From a virus, in the IMG/VR virus record IMGVR_UViG_3300045974_000760, positions 1-64,000 of that record: DNA of 64,000 bases. The stretch is one strand, 5' to 3'. Each line of letters opens with the position of its first letter. The first letter of the stretch is position 1. The notes below the pieces were generated by a model. That model saw nothing but the letters and a program-made list of their open reading frames with translations, was not told the DNA's origin and searched no databases. Both the position numbers and the translations under genes were made by a program. This document shows positions 1 through 7,140 of this stretch, piece by piece.

Positions 1-492
1 CGCACCGAGCAGGTGGCCGCCAATAGGGACCCGCTCATTGCCGCACAGGCATCTGCGTACAAGCGGGCCAGCTACTCCGATCCCATTCGGCATGCGGCCA
101 ATCTTCCTTTTAGCTCCCTGTCCGCGCTCGCGGCCCAGATGCGTCTCGGGGTCACGCCCCGGAACATCAATCTCGCCAGCATCCTGGACATGATTCAGCA
201 GACGGCTGCCATCAAGAGCTTCGAGACGTTGCACTACGGGAGCGGACCGACTGCCCCGCTCGACGCCAAGACGTACTTGGACATCGCCCGCATAGCGCTC
301 GAGACCAAGGACTTGCTCAACGACCCCGACCAGCGGATGTACGAGCGCCTCTCGGCGGTTGCTCTTCGTACAGAAGACAAGCCCTCCATCACACTGCGTG
401 AGTTGACGGGCGGGCAGCACACTGTAGATCTAGGCCCCCGCTCTGACCCAACCGTAGGAGGAGAGACAGATGACGCAAGCAGCAGTGAGTGA
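1..492 (+). CDS. Hypothetical protein, possibly 5'-partial
   Basis: The frame is open from the first base of the window. A GTG at 13 is a possible start but has no clear ribosome binding site, so the gene may begin outside. The product from 13 is 159 aa, mostly helical in appearance, with an acidic serine-rich tail. Its end overlaps the next gene by 23 bases. I recognise no family. The position two genes upstream of terL would suit a small terminase subunit or packaging accessory protein, but no helix-turn-helix is obvious, so that is only a guess from context. Confidence 0.65.
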   Translation, partial: RTEQVAANRDPLIAAQASAYKRASYSDPIRHAANLPFSSLSALAAQMRLGVTPRNINLASILDMIQQTAAIKSFETLHYGSGPTAPLDAKTYLDIARIALETKDLLNDPDQRMYERLSAVALRTEDKPSITLRELTGGQHTVDLGPRSDPTVGGETDDASSSE

Positions 493-979
493 AGAAGCAC
501 GAGTCGGTGGTGGCGCAGCACAACAGCTCATCACCCGCATCCCAGATGCCGGCGTGGAGGCTGTGAAGTACTGCCCCCTCATACAGTTCCCCTTCTTCAG
601 CGCCGAGTTCGCGCTGGTAGATCAACCGCGCAAGCTCTCCTTCCACTTCTTCCTCACCGCCAAACAATGGGAGGTTGTGGAGAAGTACAACGACGACACG
701 CTGCGCCCGGTTGAACGCCACTCGTACGCGGCCCAATACAGCGCGGTGAGCCGCTTCTGGAAGGAGACCTTCCCTACGTGCATGGACAAGGTCGCCCAGG
801 AGTACTTCCGTGACACCGCGCCGAACCTGAAGGCCGCCTACACCGAGGAGCTCAACTCCTGGTGGCTCAGCGTCAGCGACGTCGATAACCGCTCTCTCTT
901 CCCGTCACTCTTGGCTGATGACTTCCTCAAGCGTCTCTCCGGCTCACTCGAGACCTTGAACGCCAACGAGAAGCGCTGA
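470..979 (+). CDS. Hypothetical protein upstream of terminase
   Basis: 169 aa. An excellent ribosome binding site (GGAGGAG, about 7 nt before the ATG at 470) fixes the start inside the previous gene. The middle is rich in aromatic residues (residues about 25-65) with a Trp-rich helix near 120. No signal peptide, membrane segment or known motif is visible. Third-position G/C is high over the full length, supporting real coding. The last 142 bases lie antisense to the reverse-strand gene at 838-1212. Confidence 0.7.
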   Translation: MTQAAVSEEARVGGGAAQQLITRIPDAGVEAVKYCPLIQFPFFSAEFALVDQPRKLSFHFFLTAKQWEVVEKYNDDTLRPVERHSYAAQYSAVSRFWKETFPTCMDKVAQEYFRDTAPNLKAAYTEELNSWWLSVSDVDNRSLFPSLLADDFLKRLSGSLETLNANEKR

Positions 980-1212
980 ATGCGCCACTCGTACGGGTAC
1001 CACCCCTCCGTCGCCAAGAAGGCCGCGATGTACGCCTTCATCGGCGCGACACCCGTACGAGGAATAGACGAGCCCAGCGGGCAGACAATCGAGTACCCGC
1101 TCTTGTCCTCGAGCGGATCGACGCGGGCACCCAAGCACGTCTGCTCAGGCCCCGCGCGGAACAACGACTCGCCCAGCCGCTTCACGACCGCATCGAACTC
1201 TTCCTGACTCAT
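838..1212 (-). CDS. Hypothetical reverse-strand protein
   Basis: 124 aa on the reverse strand, filling the gap before terL. It is preferred over a 75-aa forward frame here because codon third positions are strongly G/C in this frame and an AGGA box sits 7 nt before the ATG at 1212. Its start codon overlaps that of terL head to head. The first 85 residues look like a compact globular domain. The last 40 are Ser/Arg/Lys-rich and overlap the 3' end of the upstream forward gene, so the true C-terminus could be shorter in related phages. Family unknown. Confidence 0.6.
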   Translation of the reverse strand: MSQEEFDAVVKRLGESLFRAGPEQTCLGARVDPLEDKSGYSIVCPLGSSIPRTGVAPMKAYIAAFLATEGWYPYEWRIQRFSLAFKVSSEPERRLRKSSAKSDGKRERLSTSLTLSHQELSSSV

Positions 1213-4200
1213 GTTCCATTCCTACAACAAGGACTCCGTCGCAGCCATCGATCCCTCCCTCGAGGACGAGCTCGATGCCCCCCTGACGGACGAGGAGCTC
1301 CTCCTCGCAGAAGATGGGATCCCCTGGTCGCCGCCTGAAGAAGAGTTTCTGAGCTTCATCGATACGGCCTCCGCAAAGCAAGCGCAGCAAAAGCGTATCT
1401 TCCTGACGCCCTCGGAGTTCACGACGTTTGCGTTCCGCATGCCTAAGAGCGACGGGACGGGCTACGAGAACTTCTCCTTCGAAGGTCGCCGCCATGTCAT
1501 TGCGCCCTACAACACTCCGGCGCGCCGGCTACTTCTTGTTGCGGCGCGACAAATTGAGAAGTGCTACCGCGTCACTGGGCTCATACACAGGGCCAACGGC
1601 GAGCTGGTGCCGGCCGGTACGGTGCACGTCGGCGATGCGCTAGCCTGCCTGGACATGGTGAGCGGTTCTGGAACACGCTTCACCGACAGCCCCGTCACTT
1701 GGGTATCAAAGGTTATACGCAAGCCTTGCGTACGCATTACGACCGCGCATGGGCACGAGCTCGAGGTTGCGACGACGCACCCCCTTCGTCTTTGGGACTC
1801 GTGGGTACCTGCGGGTGAGGTAAAAGCGCAGGACCGTGTCGCCTCTGTGCGCAGGGCAGGCTGCTTCGAGTCGGTGGCGGTTGATCCTGGCCGTATCGAG
1901 CTCACCGCCTTTATGCTTGGAGATGGAGGTACGACACAGCCGACCTACACTTTTACGCAGCAGGAAGGCCCCGCAGTACGTCGCTTTGAGCAGGTGCTAG
2001 AGGCAGTAGGGCACACCACGCGCCGCACAATCCGATCTGCGCAGACTGTGCAGCTATTCATCCACAAGAACGGCCCGCTCTACCGCTGGATGAAGGAGGA
2101 CAACCTTCACAGGAAGTACTCCTACGAAAAGACCATCCCCAGCTGGGTATTCAGGCTCAATCGAGAAGGCACCTCCCTCTTTCTCAATCGCCTCTGGTCC
2201 ACGGACGGGCACTGCAAGCAAAACAGTTCCTGCCAGTACTCCCTCGAGTACTGCTCCACTTCCCGTTTGCTTGTTCTGCAGGTGCAGAGCCTCCTGCACA
2301 AGTTCGGTATCCCCTCAACGATTCGAAAGAATCAACCCTCCTACGTCAGCAAGACCGGCGCACCAGTAAGGGTTGCTTACATACTTCGCGTCATAACGCA
2401 GCGGGGCGTTCGCAACTTCCTCGCCGATGTCGGCGCACTGGGAAAGTCGGAGGGCATCGAGCTCCCTACTACCGATGAAAACAACAACCGAGACACAGTA
2501 CCCGAGGGGGTGACCGAACTCATCCGTCGCGTCGATACCTCAAACCCGACACCCATTGGTAGCTTGTATGCTGCCGGATTGCGCCTGACTCCGGAGTACC
2601 CGCCGACGCTGCCGAAGCTCAAGCGTTACGTTGATTTCTTCCGTACCGATCAGGGGTACGACCAGGTGCTTGTCGACGAACTTGAGGCACACACTCAAAG
2701 CGAAATCCTTTGGGATACGGTCAAGTCCGTCGAGAGCATCGGCGAGCAAGAATGCGTCGACTTCGAAGTAGCTAATCATCACAACTTCGTGGCAGACGGC
2801 GTTGTTACGCATAACTCGACCCTGCTCGGCAACTCCGCGCTCTCGCACTGCTGCATGATTCCCGCGTACAAGGTTCTGTACATCAGTCCTTCCGCCACGC
2901 AGACCAAGACATTCAGCGTCGATCGCATCAAGGAACCCATCGAGACCAGTGATGTATTGCGCGCGTACACCACACGTTCGCTCTCACAGAACGTCTTCGA
3001 GAAGCAGTTCGTCAACCGGTCGAAGATTACGCTTCGGTCCGCGTTCCTGAACGCCGACCGCGCCCGCGGCATTCCAGCACATCGACTACTAGTTGATGAG
3101 CTTCAGGACATTCTGACCGACAACATCCCGGTGCTTGAGCAGTGCACCAGCCACGCACCTGAGCACCTCAAGAGATTTATCTACTCGGGCACACCCAAAA
3201 GCCTCGACAATACCATCGAGGTGTACCGCTCCCAGCGTTCGACACAGGGCGAGTGGGCAGTCCCCTGCGACTGCAAGGGCGGGGAAGGCGGACGGCACTG
3301 GAACATCCTCACCGAGAACAGCATCGGGCTCAAGAGCCTCATCTGTGATCGCTGTGGCAAAGCCATTCATCCCATGCACCCAGACGCACAATGGGCGCAT
3401 CAGGTTGCGTGGGACGAGAAGAAGGCCCCGTGGGAAAGCTACCGCATCCCGCAGTTGATGGTTCCGTGGAAGTCGTGGAGCGAGATTCTCTACGATCGCG
3501 ATAACTACCCGCGCGACCGCTTCTACAACGAGGTACTCGGACTCAGCTACGACTCCGGCATGCGGCCCCTCACACGGGCCCAGCTGATTGATTGCTGCAA
3601 CCCCGACGTCCGCCTCAACGAGGATGCCCTCCGCGTCTACCTCGCCAACTCCCGCGAGAACATCATCTACGCTGGTGTGGACTGGGGCGCCGACACAGAC
3701 GCCTCGTTCACGATACTCGTTCTCGGTACCTTCGTGGGCACCACGTTCCGCATCTTCTACGCGCACCGCTTCGTCGGCGAAGACGTCTCCCCCGAGAAGC
3801 AGCTCGACAAGATCTGCGCTGTCCTCCACCACTTCAATGTGCGCCGCGTTGGTACCGACTACGGCGGGGGGCAGTACGGCAACGACCGGCTCGTCCGCAC
3901 CTTCGGTAGGAACCGCATGATGCGGTACCAGTACGTCGGCCGGGCCAAGCGCAAGCTCGAATACAAGCCCCTGCTCAATCGGTTCATGGCCTCACGCACC
4001 GAGGTGATGAGCGACATCTTCAATGCCATCAAGCGGCACCGTATCGAGTTCCCTTGCTGGGAGGACTTCGCGGACCCCTACGGCAATGACATGCTCAACA
4101 TCTTCAGCGAGTACAACGAGCTCCGTCGCGAGGTCGTCTACAAGCACAGCCCAGGCAAACCCGACGACACCTTCCACGCCACAACGTATTGCCTGCTCGC

Positions 4201-4306
4201 AGCAATGATCGACCGCCCCATGCCCGACGTCATCGCACCCAACCGCGAGCTGCCGGGTACGCACTACCAAGGCGGCACGTACACCGGCCCAACCCGTCAG
4301 ACCTAG
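1211..4306 (+). CDS. terL: Terminase large subunit interrupted by an intein
   Basis: The ATPase-nuclease motor that packages DNA into the prohead and cuts concatemers. The precursor is 1031 aa and becomes 613 aa after removal of the intein at residues 118-535, a normal TerL length. ATPase signs: the P-loop-like ARQIEK|ST, split by the intein between Lys117 and Ser536; Walker B LLVDELQD near 626-633; the coupling motif SGTP at 659-662. A Cys-rich insert (CDCKGG...CDRC) follows. The RNase H-like nuclease has acidic residues at D824 (VDWG), D883 (TDYG) and D985/986 (KPDD). The start is an ATG with no clear ribosome binding site, so it is slightly uncertain. Confidence 0.93.
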   Translation: MFHSYNKDSVAAIDPSLEDELDAPLTDEELLLAEDGIPWSPPEEEFLSFIDTASAKQAQQKRIFLTPSEFTTFAFRMPKSDGTGYENFSFEGRRHVIAPYNTPARRLLLVAARQIEKCYRVTGLIHRANGELVPAGTVHVGDALACLDMVSGSGTRFTDSPVTWVSKVIRKPCVRITTAHGHELEVATTHPLRLWDSWVPAGEVKAQDRVASVRRAGCFESVAVDPGRIELTAFMLGDGGTTQPTYTFTQQEGPAVRRFEQVLEAVGHTTRRTIRSAQTVQLFIHKNGPLYRWMKEDNLHRKYSYEKTIPSWVFRLNREGTSLFLNRLWSTDGHCKQNSSCQYSLEYCSTSRLLVLQVQSLLHKFGIPSTIRKNQPSYVSKTGAPVRVAYILRVITQRGVRNFLADVGALGKSEGIELPTTDENNNRDTVPEGVTELIRRVDTSNPTPIGSLYAAGLRLTPEYPPTLPKLKRYVDFFRTDQGYDQVLVDELEAHTQSEILWDTVKSVESIGEQECVDFEVANHHNFVADGVVTHNSTLLGNSALSHCCMIPAYKVLYISPSATQTKTFSVDRIKEPIETSDVLRAYTTRSLSQNVFEKQFVNRSKITLRSAFLNADRARGIPAHRLLVDELQDILTDNIPVLEQCTSHAPEHLKRFIYSGTPKSLDNTIEVYRSQRSTQGEWAVPCDCKGGEGGRHWNILTENSIGLKSLICDRCGKAIHPMHPDAQWAHQVAWDEKKAPWESYRIPQLMVPWKSWSEILYDRDNYPRDRFYNEVLGLSYDSGMRPLTRAQLIDCCNPDVRLNEDALRVYLANSRENIIYAGVDWGADTDASFTILVLGTFVGTTFRIFYAHRFVGEDVSPEKQLDKICAVLHHFNVRRVGTDYGGGQYGNDRLVRTFGRNRMMRYQYVGRAKRKLEYKPLLNRFMASRTEVMSDIFNAIKRHRIEFPCWEDFADPYGNDMLNIFSEYNELRREVVYKHSPGKPDDTFHATTYCLLAAMIDRPMPDVIAPNRELPGTHYQGGTYTGPTRQT
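1562..2815 (+). mobile_element. Intein with LAGLIDADG endonuclease in terL
   Basis: A 418-aa in-frame insertion starting at Cys118 and ending HN535, followed by Ser536, the residues required for protein splicing. The N-terminal Hint block (CYRVTGL...) includes the TTHP motif. Two LAGLIDADG helices are visible, FMLGDGG and LWSTDGH, marking a full homing endonuclease. The C-terminal block ends VADGVVTHN. The insertion lies in the ATP-binding loop, the most conserved stretch of the host protein, so imprecise loss would kill packaging. Confidence 0.93.
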
Positions 4307-5025
4307 ACCGAGAGCTCTCGCACCAAGGCGAGCAGCTCTTCCTCTTCCGTCCTCGTCTTGTTCCCCCTCCCCAGCACCGCTTGCGTACGCACGTTCCGCA
4401 TCCCCGCCTCGAGGTACCCCACCGCCGCAGCCAACATCGGCTCCTTCGGCAGGTGACGCGCGCACAAGAGCAGGTACTCCCCGGTCTTCAAGAAGAGCTC
4501 CCAGGGCTCCAGCGAGTGGATGACGTGCAAGCGAACCGCGTGGAAGAACGCTTCATCCATCCCCAACAACCGCGCGCCCCACGTGTAGATCTCCGTGTAC
4601 GAGCTCTCCCCAGTTCGGCGCAGCAGCATCTCCGCGGCCTCCTTGTACAAGGTCACGACGTTCTCCGCACTGATGTCCTGGAGCGTGGATTGGATACCGA
4701 GCACAGTCTGCAGCCGCTTCACCTCCTGGAGCGCTCGCTTGGCACTCAAGCGCGCCTCCCTACACGCGCGGTGAAGAACGGGCAGCGTCAACTTCTGTCC
4801 GCGCAACCAGCGGAGCTCCTGTACGTCTTCCGAGAGGTATGCAGTAGGATTGGTTGCCTCACCCTCCCCGTACAGGCATCCAATACTGCCTGCACGGGCC
4901 AAACGAGCGAGCTCCTCCAAGCTCACTCCCGTCCGTCGACGAGCCTCTTTCGGGGCCATGTAGCCGGGCGGATTCCTTCCCTTGGCTTTCGCCTGCGTGG
5001 TACTTTTTTCTCGAGGAGTCTTCAT
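4303..5025 (-). CDS. Helix-turn-helix protein, putative DNA-binding
   Basis: Reverse-strand gene of about 240 aa if the ATG at 5025 is used, or 218 aa from the ATG at 4959 (MAPKEARRRTG). Neither start has a strong ribosome binding site, and the open frame extends further upstream without support. Near the N-terminus, EARRRTGVSLEELARLA followed by AYLSEDVQELRWLRG resembles a MerR/excisionase-type winged helix. The rest is helical. It shares its stop region with the terL end (4 bases) and its start with the next forward gene. A DNA-binding role in packaging (small terminase) or regulation is possible; neither is shown. Confidence 0.65.
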   Translation of the reverse strand: MKTPREKSTTQAKAKGRNPPGYMAPKEARRRTGVSLEELARLARAGSIGCLYGEGEATNPTAYLSEDVQELRWLRGQKLTLPVLHRACREARLSAKRALQEVKRLQTVLGIQSTLQDISAENVVTLYKEAAEMLLRRTGESSYTEIYTWGARLLGMDEAFFHAVRLHVIHSLEPWELFLKTGEYLLLCARHLPKEPMLAAAVGYLEAGMRNVRTQAVLGRGNKTRTEEEELLALVRELSV

Positions 5026-6316
5026 GTCCACTGCTACTGATGCCATCTCCCAGCTGCTCCTGCAGCAACATGCCGCGAAGTCTCGCTCCGGCGAAGACCT
5101 CGAAGTGTTCGGCAAGCACGCGGCCATGAAGTGGCTGCGCGGCGAAGCCCCCACCCTCAGCTCCGCGGTCGTCGAGACCGTCAAGGCCGCCTCCCTCTCC
5201 CCCGCACAAGTACTTCGCGTCGTCGAGTTCGCAAACACCGACGCCTACCTCCAGGAGTTCAAGAAGGAAGGCCGCGCTCACCGCGTCATCGACTTCCCCG
5301 GCGGTCCCGCTGACCCAGCTACCGTCCTGCGCGACCTGAACGACGGCGGTGGAGGAGCTGGTCGAGTCAAGACCGCAGGCCTCGAGGATTACCAGTCCCC
5401 ACCCAAGCAGGCATCGGGCGGGATTGAGTGGCATCGCGAGGCACCCCAGCAAAGCTACATGCCGCTCGCCGACCCGCTCCGTCCAGCCATGGACCTACGC
5501 GTCAAGCTCGCAGGCTCTGCCGAGCACCTGCGCGGCCAGCTCAACTTCGTGGAGCGGGCTTATCGTACCGCGCTGGAGGAGATGGTCAGCGAGGTCAAGC
5601 AAGCCGCCCTGGAAGGTACCTCGCTCTCCGAAGTCGTCGACGCCTTCTCCCAGATCAACTCGCACCCCGAGCTCATCAAGCAAGCCTTCGTCAGCATGAC
5701 GCCCGGCCTGCTGGAGTCCGGCGCGTTCCGAACCCCCACCGATATGGCGAACTCCTTCGAGAAGTTCGCCGCTCACAGCCCCGTCAATCCCGAGCACCCG
5801 CTCATCGGGGCTTACTCCACGTTCTGCGAGACCCTCGTGAAGGCGGCCGAGCTGCGCGCCGAGCTCGATGACTACCAAGAGAACATCGGGCAGCTCGATC
5901 AGTTCTTGAAGGAAGCTGCCGGCGCTGGAGGTGCGTCTGGTCCTTCCCCTTTTCTCGGAGCGTGGGAAGCACTCGGCCCTGCGGCTGAGCGCGCGAGCCA
6001 CGCCTTCCGCAATACAAGTGGCATTATCCCAGCCGCCTCCGAAGCGCTGCACGAAGTGTCCGCCCCTGTCGGGGATTTGGTGCGTGGGGGCCTTGGCCAC
6101 GTGTTCGGCCCAGACTCAAAGGTGACCCGGGGTGTCGGCGGTGCCGTGCAGATGGGCGTGCACCACGCGGTTCCAATCGGCGGCGCCCTCGGGACGTGGC
6201 AAGCGATGCGTCGTCCCGAGGTGCAGCGCGCCATGTACGAAGTCAACAGCCGCTTCAACCCCGCCTCGCAGGCGTACAACGAGCGTCAGTACATGCTCGA
6301 GAACGGAATGGTCTGA
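5024..6316 (+). CDS. Probable virion protein, unknown function
   Basis: 430 aa from the ATG at 5024, chosen because GAGGAG lies 5 nt upstream. The open frame extends to 4982 without a better start. The N-terminal 90 residues are helical with LSPAQVLRVVEFANT. The middle contains several KxA tripeptides, and the C-terminal 120 residues are Gly/Ala/Val-rich with possible membrane-interacting character. It lies between terminase and protease, where portal or internal head proteins are often found. No portal family signature is recognised, so the role is open. Confidence 0.75.
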   Translation: MSTATDAISQLLLQQHAAKSRSGEDLEVFGKHAAMKWLRGEAPTLSSAVVETVKAASLSPAQVLRVVEFANTDAYLQEFKKEGRAHRVIDFPGGPADPATVLRDLNDGGGGAGRVKTAGLEDYQSPPKQASGGIEWHREAPQQSYMPLADPLRPAMDLRVKLAGSAEHLRGQLNFVERAYRTALEEMVSEVKQAALEGTSLSEVVDAFSQINSHPELIKQAFVSMTPGLLESGAFRTPTDMANSFEKFAAHSPVNPEHPLIGAYSTFCETLVKAAELRAELDDYQENIGQLDQFLKEAAGAGGASGPSPFLGAWEALGPAAERASHAFRNTSGIIPAASEALHEVSAPVGDLVRGGLGHVFGPDSKVTRGVGGAVQMGVHHAVPIGGALGTWQAMRRPEVQRAMYEVNSRFNPASQAYNERQYMLENGMV

Positions 6317-7137
6317 TGTCCACACAAGAGTTCCTCAATCGGATGCGCGAAGTCGAGAAGACCGCCTCCTTCGGCACCGCTGCGAAGGGATTCGGCGGCA
6401 AGGTGCTTGGCGTGGCAGAGAACGGGGCCGCCGCAGGTCTCGGCGCCACGCTGGTAACGGGCATCGGCCTTGCCGCAGCGAAGACCTGGGACGCCATCAC
6501 CAAGCACCAAGACTTCAACTCCATGATTGGGTCCGACCTCAATCAGGACGTCAAGGCGCACTACCAAGCGGACCCCACGCGCGTGAATCAGATGTTCACC
6601 ACGCTCCGCACGATGAACCCGCAGTTCTCGAAGGACCCCCTCGTCGCGGGCAGCTACCTCCGTCGCATGTTGGACGCCCCCCACGCAGCCGGCGGTGTCG
6701 CTACCGAAGCCCTCACACACCGCGATGCCTTCCCCTCTCACGGCATGGACGCGTTCACCCACGGCGTGCAAGAAGGCGGCAAAGCTCACATCACCGAGAG
6801 CATCCGCAACCAATACGCACAACCGAACTTCGAGCGCGAGTTCGCACAGCGCGGGGAACAGAACAATGTGCAGAACTGGCAGTCGGCGATGGGCCACGTC
6901 CAACGCGACCAGCAGTTCGGCAAGCAGCACCAGCAGCGCGAAGACCAGTTCTCGCAGGACTACCACCAGCGCAAGGACCAGTTCAGTGCGCGCATGGGTC
7001 TCGACCAGGACCGCGCTGTGATGGAGGCGCGCGCCCCTTTCTATCCCCCGACAGACAAGGACGGAAACGATCGGCTGGAGGTGTCCGGCGTACAGGTTCC
7101 GGGGCGGCGTAAGTTCATCAACAAGTACAAGAAATAA
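6316..7137 (+). CDS. Probable virion protein with glycine-rich segment
   Basis: 273 aa. The ATG at 6316 overlaps the stop of the previous gene (TGATG), indicating translational coupling. Residues 1-60 contain VEKTASFGTA and then a Gly/Ala hydrophobic stretch (VAENGAAAGLGATLVTGIGLAAA) that could be a membrane-active helix. The C-terminal third is very rich in Gln, Arg and Asp with a repeated QRxDQF pattern (QRDQQF, QREDQF, QRKDQF). Unknown family; an internal or ejected protein is a reasonable but untested idea. Confidence 0.75.
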   Translation: MSTQEFLNRMREVEKTASFGTAAKGFGGKVLGVAENGAAAGLGATLVTGIGLAAAKTWDAITKHQDFNSMIGSDLNQDVKAHYQADPTRVNQMFTTLRTMNPQFSKDPLVAGSYLRRMLDAPHAAGGVATEALTHRDAFPSHGMDAFTHGVQEGGKAHITESIRNQYAQPNFEREFAQRGEQNNVQNWQSAMGHVQRDQQFGKQHQQREDQFSQDYHQRKDQFSARMGLDQDRAVMEARAPFYPPTDKDGNDRLEVSGVQVPGRRKFINKYKK

Positions 7138-7140
7138 CCC

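Noticed and set aside
980-1207. 75-aa forward frame before terL
   Set aside because: The reverse frame has better third-position G/C and a Shine-Dalgarno box.
6132-7112. 326-aa forward frame
   Set aside because: Arg/Pro/Ser-rich shadow of the gene at 6316, which has coupling to its upstream stop.
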